In this document: piece after piece, positions 1-6,991 of the stretch
How the letters are laid out: every line of letters starts with the position of its first letter
Position numbering within the stretch: position 1 is the stretch's first letter
Source of the DNA: an uncultured Oscillospiraceae bacterium
GTDB lineage: Bacteria; Bacillota; Clostridia; Oscillospirales; Ruminococcaceae
NCBI GenBank assembly: GCA_900552845.1
Contig: USBC01000070.1
Span: forward strand, 1 to 8,605
Direction: 5' to 3'
DNA: 8,605 nucleotides
Notes under the pieces: model-generated
The model's input: the letters and a program-made list of their open reading frames with translations, nothing else
Told to the model about the DNA's origin: nothing
The model's database searches: none
Program-made: the position numbers and the translations under genes

Positions 1-182
1 TTACCAACGATGACGGCAAGATATCTGCGGCAGATGTCCTGCGCCTCAAGAAGTATCTGGCAGGTATGGAAGTCGAGATCAATCTGCTGAACGCCGATGT
101 GACCGGCGATGGAAAGGCGTCCGCAGCGGATCTGCTGCGTCTTAAGAAGTACTTTGCCGGCATGGATGCCGTGCTGGAGTAA
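1..182 (+). CDS. 3' end of dockerin-tailed protein (partial)
   Basis: Only the last 59 codons are inside the window (frame from base 3, stop TAA 180-182). They encode two 12-residue calcium-loop segments, each followed by a helix of the form (V/L)LRLKKY(L/F)AG, with about a dozen linker residues between them. This is the duplicated F-hand layout of type I dockerins. Loop 1 reads TNDDGKISAAD and loop 2 DVTGDGKASAAD. The product matches the C-terminus of the 1602-aa protein downstream almost residue for residue (about 91% at DNA level), so the missing part is probably a related secreted dockerin protein; that is inference. Oddity: the codon before TND ends in TT, so it cannot encode the expected first calcium-binding Asp of loop 1. 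This may be a real change or an error at the sequence edge. The next gene starts 30 nt after the stop, suggesting an operon. Confidence 0.85.
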   Translation, partial: TNDDGKISAADVLRLKKYLAGMEVEINLLNADVTGDGKASAADLLRLKKYFAGMDAVLE

Positions 183-199
183 AACAGTAAATTTTAATT

Positions 200-205
200 A
201 GGAGG
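200..205 (+). promoter_or_regulatory. Ribosome binding site for the 568-aa protein
   Basis: AGGAGG lies 7 nt before the ATG at 213. It is a near-perfect Shine-Dalgarno and fixes this start. No convincing promoter is visible in the 30-nt gap after the upstream stop, so translation is probably from a read-through transcript. Confidence 0.85.
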
Positions 206-212
206 AAAACCA

Positions 213-1919
213 ATGAAGAGAATTTGGACAATGTTATTGGCAGCACTGATGCTTTGTTCTTCGCTTGTTATTCCTGCTATGGCGGCGGGAGAACCCAGCA
301 TCAAAGTAGTGGTTTCCACGCAGGAAGCTATACAGGGAGATGAGTTGACGGCAGAGCTTATTGTGAGTAATAATCCGGGTGTAGCAGTAATGAATTTCAG
401 TATCAGCTACGATAAGACCCGCTTGGAGCTGACTGGCTATGAAAATGGTCAGTTGACTAGTTGGATGGTCGGTATCGGCAGCGGCGAAAAAGCCGTTTGG
501 GTCGATGAAAACGGCTGGGACGGCAACGGAAGCTGCCTAAAACTCAAATTCCGGGTGCTCGATAATGCTAAGACTGGCGCCGCTTCTATCACTATTTCCA
601 ACTTGGATATTACCGATATCGATGAAAACGAGGTTATATTCTCTGTTACGGCGGGCAGCGTTACTGTCAAGCCGATCCCCGTTCCGGCAACAGGCATTAC
701 TCTTAATAAGAACACCCTGTCTTTGATAACCGGGAATGAAGAAATCTTAACGGCGGAGCGGACCCCCACAAATTCTACCGATACGATCGTTTGGAGTTCC
801 AGCGACAACAGCGTTGTAACCGTAGACAGCAACGGTAAGGTAGTGGCTGTCGGCAGGGGCACCGCAACCATTACCGCAAAGGCAAATAATGCGGTAGTAG
901 CAACCTGCAAGGTAACGGTAACCTGCTCTCACGCCAATAAAGCCCTTACGGCAGCAAAGGAATCCAACTGTGCCGAAAAGGGCTGGGATGCCTACTATAC
1001 CTGTAATGCCTGCGGTCAGCTCTTCTCCGAGAATGGTGACGAGATCAGCACAGTGCCTTACCGTGCACTGTCCACCGTCCATACCGAGGGTACGCCGGCT
1101 ACCTGCCAGGAGAAGGCAATTTGTTCTGTATGCCACCAGCCATATGGCGATCTCGCTCCCCACAGCTACACAGCTGAGACACAGAAAGAAGAAGCCCTCA
1201 AAGCCGAGGGTACCTGCAAAGCGGAAGCGATTTACTATTATTCCTGCGCTGTCTGCGGCAGGGTAGAGAATAACGATAGCCATGTGTTCCTTGGCAGCAA
1301 GAATGCCAATAACCATGATGGCGGCACTACTATTATCAATGACTCTCTTCCGAACCATGTGGCAGGCACCAACGGCTACACCGGCGATGTCAAGTGCCTT
1401 GGCTGCGGTGAGATCATCGCAAACGGCAGTATCATTCCCGCCGGTGAGCATGTAGCAAGCGGCGAATGGCTGCATAATGAGGATGAACACTGGCAGCTCT
1501 GTGGCATTGAGGGCTGCAATGCGGTGGTAGAAAGCACAAAGACTGCGCACGATTGGGTAGATGCCAACTGCACCGTCGATAAGCACTGCTCCGTCTGCGG
1601 AATTTCGGAGGAAGGCACCGCCCTTGGACACGAGTATAGCGAGGATTGGATGTACGATGCACAGAACCACTGGCACAAGTGCGTCCGTTGCGAGGAAAAG
1701 AGCGGATCGGCAGCACACGAGTTCGAAGAGGATGAGTGTGTTATCTGTCGGTACAATAAATCGAGTGTCACCGTCAGAGTCCCCGAGGGAACTCCCGGAC
1801 AGCCGAACCCCACTACCGGTGCAGTGGTCAATGGTGTTGTCTATGCGGCGGTCGCGTTGGCGGCAGTTGGTGCGGTTTGCATCGGTGTCAAGAAGCGCAG
1901 CGGCAAAAATGAGGATTAA
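213..1919 (+). CDS. Sortase-anchored cohesin/BIG2 surface protein (putative anchoring scaffold)
   Basis: 568 aa. Residues 1-24 are a signal peptide (MKR, hydrophobic core, cleavage near AMA-A). Residues ~29-152 are a cohesin-like beta-sandwich: the G-V-A-V-M-N-F-S-I-S-Y-D strand, an LEL strand, WMVGIGSGEKA with WVDENG after it, an LKFRVLD strand, and a final VTAGSVTV strand. Residues ~159-236 are a bacterial Ig-like group 2 domain (GITLNKNTLSL, WSSSDNSVVTVDSNGKV, G-T-A-T-I-T-A-K). Residues ~238-512 form a Cys/His-rich stalk with eight paired-Cys knuckles (C264/267, 304/307, 345/348, 395/398, 430/435, 459/462, 490/493, 509/512). The C-terminus has NPTTG at 532-536, a hydrophobic helix ~540-558 and a KKRSGKNED tail, which is a sortase sorting signal of NPxTG type. 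It lies between two dockerin-encoding genes, so a role as wall-linked receptor for dockerin proteins is likely; this is inferred from domains and context. Partner specificity is unknown. Confidence 0.85.
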   Translation: MKRIWTMLLAALMLCSSLVIPAMAAGEPSIKVVVSTQEAIQGDELTAELIVSNNPGVAVMNFSISYDKTRLELTGYENGQLTSWMVGIGSGEKAVWVDENGWDGNGSCLKLKFRVLDNAKTGAASITISNLDITDIDENEVIFSVTAGSVTVKPIPVPATGITLNKNTLSLITGNEEILTAERTPTNSTDTIVWSSSDNSVVTVDSNGKVVAVGRGTATITAKANNAVVATCKVTVTCSHANKALTAAKESNCAEKGWDAYYTCNACGQLFSENGDEISTVPYRALSTVHTEGTPATCQEKAICSVCHQPYGDLAPHSYTAETQKEEALKAEGTCKAEAIYYYSCAVCGRVENNDSHVFLGSKNANNHDGGTTIINDSLPNHVAGTNGYTGDVKCLGCGEIIANGSIIPAGEHVASGEWLHNEDEHWQLCGIEGCNAVVESTKTAHDWVDANCTVDKHCSVCGISEEGTALGHEYSEDWMYDAQNHWHKCVRCEEKSGSAAHEFEEDECVICRYNKSSVTVRVPEGTPGQPNPTTGAVVNGVVYAAVALAAVGAVCIGVKKRSGKNED

Positions 1920-1930
1920 GATCCAGTAAT

Positions 1931-1988
1931 AAGGCACAGGGAATAAAAGCCGACAGGGGCTTTCCCCGCAACCGGTCGGTGTGACCTT
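1931..1988 (+). ncRNA. Possible structured leader RNA element (unclassified)
   Basis: Three nested helices can be drawn by eye. The outer stem pairs AAGGCAC (1931-1937) with GTG-A-CCTT (1981-1988, one bulged A). The middle stem pairs GCCGAC (1949-1954) with GTCGGT (1975-1980, one G-U). The inner hairpin is GGGG (1956-1959) with CCCC (1964-1967) and a CTTT loop. The 5' side carries an 11-nt purine-rich internal loop (AGGGAATAAAA), and GCAACCG stays unpaired on the 3' side. It lies in the leader of the 1602-aa gene and precedes a terminator-like hairpin, the geometry of a cis-regulatory attenuator. It does not match the core of any riboswitch class I could recall. Without covariation evidence it may be chance pairing. 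Confidence 0.3.
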
Positions 1989-2012
1989 GCAATAATAGAA
2001 TGCTGTTTTTCA

Positions 2013-2042
2013 AAAGGGGAGTCCTATCACGGGCTCCCCTTT
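2013..2042 (+). terminator. Terminator-like hairpin between the two surface protein genes
   Basis: AAAGGGGAGTCC (2013-2024) pairs with GGGCTCCCCTTT (2031-2042): 12 bp with a single G-U, loop TATCAC. The following bases (ACAACAAT) give a poor U-tract, so termination may be weak or conditional. It may end the operon containing the 568-aa gene while allowing some read-through, or act as an attenuator for the gene at 2079. Confidence 0.6.
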
Positions 2043-2067
2043 ACAACAATAACGCACAAAAGTGAGA

Positions 2068-2072
2068 GAGGG
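2068..2072 (+). promoter_or_regulatory. Ribosome binding site for the 1602-aa protein
   Basis: GAGGG, within a purine-rich stretch, is 6 nt before the ATG at 2079. It is weaker than the site of the preceding gene but well placed. The start is also supported by the signal peptide that begins immediately at this Met. Confidence 0.7.
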
Positions 2073-2078
2073 AAAATA

Positions 2079-5000
2079 ATGAGTTTAATTAAAAGATTGG
2101 TAGGATCATTGCTGGCGTTTACGATGGTACTGACGATCTGTCCGGTTCAAGCATGGGCGGTAGATCAAAGTGAAGAAACGCCTACCTACACGATTGCTTA
2201 CGATGCTTTGGGAGGGTCTGGCGCACCTGCACCTCAGGTAAAGCAGCAGGGCGTGGATCTTATCCTTTCTGACGAGATACCGGTTTGGGAGAACAGAACT
2301 TTCCGCGGCTGGCACAAGAGAATTGTCTCGGAAAACGAAACATGGCTTGCTTATCAGCCGGGCGAGACCTATACCGTAGACGAAGATATGGTGCTGGAGG
2401 CACTTTGGTCCCCTGATTGGGAACCGGTCATCTCCGTCGGCAGCATATCAGGAAAACAGGGACAAGTCGTGGAAGTCCCGCTTTACATATCTAATAATTT
2501 AGAAGCGGAGCGAATTGACGGCGATATTATACTTAGCTCCAGCTGTGATGGCTTAAGTCTTGTCAGCGTGGCAATTACTGATCAACAGGTAGAGAACGGA
2601 CAAATCGGTGTAATAAGATATCAGATCCCCAATGACACACCGGCGGGTGAATACACCGTAAATATAGCGGTGGAGCGTTTTGAACTTTGGGTCGCAGGGA
2701 GGGACGAAAGCTGCTATAACTATAGACACAAAATGCCCACAGCGGTTCAATCGGGGATTGTCACGGTATTGCCAGATATACAGGGGGAATACACGATCAC
2801 CTACGATGCCAACGGCGGCACCGGCGCTCCGCCAAGCCAGACTGCCGGGGAGAGCACTATTGCGCTTTCGGATACGATTCCGACCAGAAGCAACGGTAAG
2901 TTCCTGTATTGGCAGGATCAATACGGACGCACCTACCAACCGGGCGATACTGCCTTTGGTGGAGATTTGAACCTGACCGCAATTTGGGCAGTCGATCCTA
3001 ATTTGATCAGTAGAGATAGGCTGGTCTTCATGGAGAGTGGACGATATGCAGCCCCCGGGGAGATCGTGGAAATACCGGTTCAAACAGTTTGGATAGATGG
3101 CATGAACTCCGCAGATTTGATAACGGAATTCGGAGGCTGGAAAGACGCAGGTGAAAATTCCATTACAAAGGAGGACGCTCCTGAATTTTTAGGCTATGCT
3201 CCTGCGGCAACTATTCAACACCAAGAAGGAGAGTGCTACTGCACAATAGGTACAGCACAATACCGAATACCGCAAAATGCAGTTTTGAAAGAGCGCTTTT
3301 ATGTCGATTTTAATGATAGCATTGAAAAATTGAGCATTACGGACCAATATGGCGAGCTTCTTGTAATTCAGAATATGAAATGCGTCTACAATGGCGAAGA
3401 AATGATCAGTTACTTGTATGGTGTGTTTGCCAATACAGTGCCTACTTATCAGATAAACTATTACGCGAAAAATGGCGAAAACGTGCCCGAAGAGCAATTC
3501 GCGTCTCAAGGAGAAACCATACAGATCAGTGCCCAGATCCCAACGCGAGAGGGATATGTTTTTACCGGTTGGTCTGCGTGGCTGAATGGAGAAGAACTGG
3601 AATTTGACCCTGGAGATGAATATACAGTAAATGAAGATTTGCATTTGACAGCGTTATGGAAAAACAACGGGCTTTTCACTGTTACATACTACGCCAATAC
3701 ACACGAGGATGGTATCTGCACCGACCTGCCGGCTGATCAGGTAAGCAAGGATGGCAGCGTCACACTTTCCGATGTGATTCCAACTCGTCCAAATGGTAAG
3801 TTCATGTTTTGGCAGGAGCTGAGGAGCGACAAGCATTATCAACCGGGCGAGATCATTAGCAGCGAAAACGATTTGGAACTGATCGCCATGTGGGCATTGG
3901 ACTGGGATCAGTCAAAGGGCTGCTTCGTTCAGTTAGGGAATGCAAGCGGAAAGCCGGGTGACACAGTAGAGATCCCGGTTTATATCAGGGACGAGAATGC
4001 TATTGCAGAAGACATCAGCTTTTATGGAGACTTCATCAGTTTTGAACGAGAAAATGGTCTTAATGTTGTACCGGTATTTGAAGGCTTTACTTCTGCTAAT
4101 ACCCTCATATTTGATGAGGAATCGCATCGTGGGGTTATGATTGGCACGGCAAAGTTCCATATTCCGGAAAATATAGATCCGGCAGGGGAATACTATGCCC
4201 ATCTGGACAATATTATGTTAGGAATCTGGGATGAGTATGGATACCTGCAAGTTATTACGGGTGATAAATATGCGGCAAGCGGAGAGGAAGCCTTGGCGAT
4301 AAACGGACGCATCTTTATTTCTGATGCAGAACAGCCTGTGTCTGTTGCGATCAATGAGAACAACTTCCCGGATGCCAACTTCAGAGCTTTTGTTGACGGC
4401 TTTGACACCAACAAAAATGGCGTGCTGGAGGCAGAAGAACTGGAAGCTGTGACCGAAATGGATTGCAACGGAAGAAACATCTCTGATTTGCGGGGCATAG
4501 AGTGTTTTACTGAGCTTACAGCACTGTGGTGTTACGGGAACCAGCTCACAAGCCTAGATGTCAGCAGCAACACAAAATTGGTGACCCTGTCCTGCTTTGA
4601 AAATCAGCTTACCGCGCTTGATGTCAGCAACAATACTGCATTGACAAAGCTGTGGTGTTACGAAAACCGACTAAATGAACTGAATATTAGTAATAATGAA
4701 CGGCTGGAGTATCTATACTGTGGCACTAATCAGCTTACACTTATTGATACCAGCAGAACCCCAGCACTGATAGAACTGTACTGCGATAACAACCAGCTTA
4801 TAAGCTTGGATGTTAGTAACAACATGAAACTGGTAGCTCTGTCCTGCTTGGGGAACCAGCTTACTGCCCTTAGCACAAGCAATAATCTAGCTTTGCAAAA
4901 ACTTTGGTGCTATGGAAACCAGATCACTACACTTGATGTTAGTGGGAACAAGAATTTGACGGGACTGTATTGCTATAATAATCAGCTGAAGGATCTGGAT

Positions 5001-6887
5001 ATAAGCAACAATACAGAGCTGAGATGGTTGTATTGCTATAACAACCAACTTACCAGCCTGGATGTAGGAAATAATTTGAAAATTGAGTCCATATATTGCA
5101 AAAGCAACCAGCTTACCAGCTTGGATGTCAGTAATAACACAAAACTGTCCAATTTCCAGTGCGCAAATAACAGCTATAAGATCATACTTGATGCAAACGG
5201 GAATTATGATTTATCGTTGTTGCCCGGCGGCTTTGATGTGACAAAGGTGCTGAGCTGGGTAGGAGATTGTACAGTAAGAGGTAATGTGCTGACATTGGGA
5301 GCAGGAGTGGATACGGTATATTACACATACGATTGCGGCAGAGGGGAAACCATGTATGTAATGCTTACCTCCGTGGACCATGCTGTGACTACAGCTTTTA
5401 TCGAATATCAGGAAAACACCTATGACGGGGGTCTCTGCTCCAATATGCCTGCTGATCAGAAAGGCGAAATTGGAGAAAGTGTGGTTCTTTCCGACAAAAT
5501 ACCTACCCGTCCAAGTGGTAAGTTTATGTATTGGCAAGATGCGAATACGGGGGAGCATTATCAGCCTGGGCAAGCTGTTACACTGGAAGATGGCATGGTG
5601 TTAGTCGCCATTTGGGCATTAGAGTGGGACACGAATGAAGTCTACTTGGCAATGCAGAGTGACCTTTACGCTGCGCCGGGCAGTACCGTCGAGGTGCCGA
5701 TTATCCTGCGGGATACCGAAACGGGGATAAAAGAAGTGTATTTGCAGGCAGATTTCAAGATGTACGAAGTGACAGACACCAACGGTACAACAACTTATTT
5801 TTCGACTGAGAACCCGGCCAGCTGCACATACTCCTACAGCTCCGATAATTTTGTGGAAACAGAAGACGGAATTCAAATCGGTACGGTATGCGTGCAGATT
5901 CCGGAGAATGCGGAACTGGGGAAAGAATACCTTGTCGGTCCGGAAAAGGTATCACGGCTGGTAGTGTGTGATGAATATGGTCCGCTCATCGTTTATCTCA
6001 ACGATAAAAGCTGTGTAGACGGTAAAAACCGGCGGGGTTGGTACTTTTATGCGTATGCCAATACGGCACCAACCTATAGGATTACATATATCACCAATGA
6101 GGAAACCACAAATGATGGCCTGCCATGCCAGTACAAAACCCACGGTAAGGATATTAACCTGACTGAGGTGATCCCGACAAAAGAAGGGTACACCTTCCTC
6201 GGCTGGACAACCGATCCCGACACCGCGGCGGTCGAATACAGACCCAGGGAGAAATATGTTGGAAATAAGGGCATGATCTTGTATGCGGTTTGGAAAGATA
6301 ACACGGCAGTCTCCGCTCCTACACTCCAGATCGGCAAGGCAGTCTCCGTGCGGGAAAAGCAAGTCATTATCCCCATCAGCATCAGCAACAATACCGGCGT
6401 TGCCAGCATGAACTTCAAGATTGAATACGATAAAACCCGACTGTTACTTACCGACTATGACGATGCCCAGTTGACCGGCTGGATGGTCGGTATCGGCAGC
6501 GGTGAAAAGGCAATTTGGGTCGATGAAAACGGCAGCAGCGTCAACGGTGATATCCTATTCCTCAAGTTTATGGTGCTGGACGCTGCAGAGGACGGTTTTG
6601 CACAGATCACCGTTACCGGAACGGATATTATTAATGCCAACGAGGAGGAAGTTGCCGTTACGGTAGTCTCAGGCGGAATTGAGGTCATCAGCCGTGTTCC
6701 TGGAGATACCAACGATGACGGGAAAGTATCAGCGGCAGATGTCCTGCGCCTCAAGAAGTATCTGGCGGGTATGGAAGTTGAGATCAATCTGCCGAACGCC
6801 GATGTAACTGGCAACGGAAAGGTATCCGCAGCGGATCTGCTGCGTCTTAAGAAGTACTTTGCTGGTATGGATGCCATGCTGGAGTAA
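2079..6887 (+). CDS. Giant secreted B-repeat/LRR/cohesin/dockerin protein (putative adhesin)
   Basis: 1602 aa. Signal peptide 1-27 (cleavage after AWA). Six InlB-type B-repeats (beta-grasp, Listeria-Bacteroides repeat family): ~37-110, 238-303, 457-527, 533-605, 1105-1179, 1333-1405. Each runs from a (Y/F)-x-(I/V)-x-Y start (degenerate in the fifth) through (I)PTR, a GW or YW/FW turn and a YxPG-type turn to a final A-(I/L/M/V)-W. Four divergent cohesin-like modules follow repeats 1, 2, 4 and 5; their first strands include KQGQVVEVP (126-134), AAPGEIVEIP (324-333), KPGDTVEIP (625-633) and AAPGSTVEVP (1198-1207). Residues 776-787 are an EF-hand-like loop (DTNKNGVLEAEE). Ten 21-residue LRRs span 813-1022 with a degenerate cap after. 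Residues ~1414-1540 are a clear cohesin, close to the one in the 568-aa protein, and ~1541-1602 a dockerin with loops DTNDDGKVSAAD and DVTGNGKVSAAD. No catalytic module, carbohydrate-binding module, sorting motif or SLH domain is seen, so cell attachment probably relies on the dockerin. Binding target unknown; adhesion is inferred from the LRR and B-repeats. Confidence 0.85.
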   Translation: MSLIKRLVGSLLAFTMVLTICPVQAWAVDQSEETPTYTIAYDALGGSGAPAPQVKQQGVDLILSDEIPVWENRTFRGWHKRIVSENETWLAYQPGETYTVDEDMVLEALWSPDWEPVISVGSISGKQGQVVEVPLYISNNLEAERIDGDIILSSSCDGLSLVSVAITDQQVENGQIGVIRYQIPNDTPAGEYTVNIAVERFELWVAGRDESCYNYRHKMPTAVQSGIVTVLPDIQGEYTITYDANGGTGAPPSQTAGESTIALSDTIPTRSNGKFLYWQDQYGRTYQPGDTAFGGDLNLTAIWAVDPNLISRDRLVFMESGRYAAPGEIVEIPVQTVWIDGMNSADLITEFGGWKDAGENSITKEDAPEFLGYAPAATIQHQEGECYCTIGTAQYRIPQNAVLKERFYVDFNDSIEKLSITDQYGELLVIQNMKCVYNGEEMISYLYGVFANTVPTYQINYYAKNGENVPEEQFASQGETIQISAQIPTREGYVFTGWSAWLNGEELEFDPGDEYTVNEDLHLTALWKNNGLFTVTYYANTHEDGICTDLPADQVSKDGSVTLSDVIPTRPNGKFMFWQELRSDKHYQPGEIISSENDLELIAMWALDWDQSKGCFVQLGNASGKPGDTVEIPVYIRDENAIAEDISFYGDFISFERENGLNVVPVFEGFTSANTLIFDEESHRGVMIGTAKFHIPENIDPAGEYYAHLDNIMLGIWDEYGYLQVITGDKYAASGEEALAINGRIFISDAEQPVSVAINENNFPDANFRAFVDGFDTNKNGVLEAEELEAVTEMDCNGRNISDLRGIECFTELTALWCYGNQLTSLDVSSNTKLVTLSCFENQLTALDVSNNTALTKLWCYENRLNELNISNNERLEYLYCGTNQLTLIDTSRTPALIELYCDNNQLISLDVSNNMKLVALSCLGNQLTALSTSNNLALQKLWCYGNQITTLDVSGNKNLTGLYCYNNQLKDLDISNNTELRWLYCYNNQLTSLDVGNNLKIESIYCKSNQLTSLDVSNNTKLSNFQCANNSYKIILDANGNYDLSLLPGGFDVTKVLSWVGDCTVRGNVLTLGAGVDTVYYTYDCGRGETMYVMLTSVDHAVTTAFIEYQENTYDGGLCSNMPADQKGEIGESVVLSDKIPTRPSGKFMYWQDANTGEHYQPGQAVTLEDGMVLVAIWALEWDTNEVYLAMQSDLYAAPGSTVEVPIILRDTETGIKEVYLQADFKMYEVTDTNGTTTYFSTENPASCTYSYSSDNFVETEDGIQIGTVCVQIPENAELGKEYLVGPEKVSRLVVCDEYGPLIVYLNDKSCVDGKNRRGWYFYAYANTAPTYRITYITNEETTNDGLPCQYKTHGKDINLTEVIPTKEGYTFLGWTTDPDTAAVEYRPREKYVGNKGMILYAVWKDNTAVSAPTLQIGKAVSVREKQVIIPISISNNTGVASMNFKIEYDKTRLLLTDYDDAQLTGWMVGIGSGEKAIWVDENGSSVNGDILFLKFMVLDAAEDGFAQITVTGTDIINANEEEVAVTVVSGGIEVISRVPGDTNDDGKVSAADVLRLKKYLAGMEVEINLPNADVTGNGKVSAADLLRLKKYFAGMDAMLE
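4515..5144 (+). repeat. Ten 63-bp tandem repeats encoding 21-residue LRRs
   Basis: Ten back-to-back units of exactly 63 bp, with consensus L-x-x-L-(Y/W/S)-C-x-x-N-Q-L-T-x-L-D-V-S-N-N-x-x. All ten keep the Cys at position 6, and almost all keep Asn at 9 and Leu/Ile at 1 and 11. The unit starting at 5145 (LSNFQCANN) is the degenerate cap. At DNA level the AACCAGCTTAC core recurs with synonymous variation, so the units are old or under protein-level selection and not a fresh expansion. The repeat lies wholly inside the 1602-aa gene. Confidence 0.9.
6708..6887 (+). repeat. Dockerin cassette, second copy of bases 3-182
   Basis: This 180-base stretch aligns without gaps to 3-182, with 16 mismatches by hand count (about 91% identity), including the shared stop codon. 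The similarity stops just after the TAA. Most differences are synonymous. It encodes the complete calcium-binding core of the dockerin of the 1602-aa protein. It indicates duplication or gene conversion of the C-terminal dockerin between neighbouring genes. Confidence 0.9.
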
Positions 6888-6934
6888 ACACGGCATACAC
6901 GGCGGCGAACATTTTATGCAATTCGGTAAAGCAA

Positions 6935-6960
6935 AAAGGGGCTGTTGCAACAGCCCCTTT
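6935..6960. terminator. Bidirectional terminator between convergent genes
   Basis: AAAGGGGCTGTTG is followed directly by its exact reverse complement, giving a perfect 26-bp palindrome 47 nt after the stop of the 1602-aa gene and 31 nt beyond the stop of the minus-strand MATE gene. Read on the minus strand the hairpin is followed by TTTTTGCTTT, a good U-tract. Read on the plus strand the tail is TTTCTC, weaker but usable. It probably serves both genes. Confidence 0.85.
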
Positions 6961-6991
6961 CTCAAGCCCAGTTTAGCCGGGGCCCTGACTC

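Noticed and set aside
747..1937. 396-codon open frame on the minus strand, opposite the 568-aa gene
   Set aside because: It is antisense to a gene with signal peptide, recognisable domains and sorting signal. Its translation has no domain, and its low-quality Cys/Ile-rich composition is that of a shadow frame.
1931..1990. Cobalamin or c-di-GMP riboswitch
   Set aside because: AGGGAA and CCCCGCAAC recall fragments of the cobalamin core and CACAGGG recalls the c-di-GMP-I core, but the remaining conserved elements and stem order of both classes are absent.
4515..5144. CRISPR array
   Set aside because: The 63-bp periodicity is in frame and encodes regular leucine-rich repeats. There are no identical repeats with unique spacers.
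213..6887. Classical cellulosome
   Set aside because: Cohesin and dockerin are present, but no glycoside hydrolase, esterase, lyase or carbohydrate-binding module is visible in the window.
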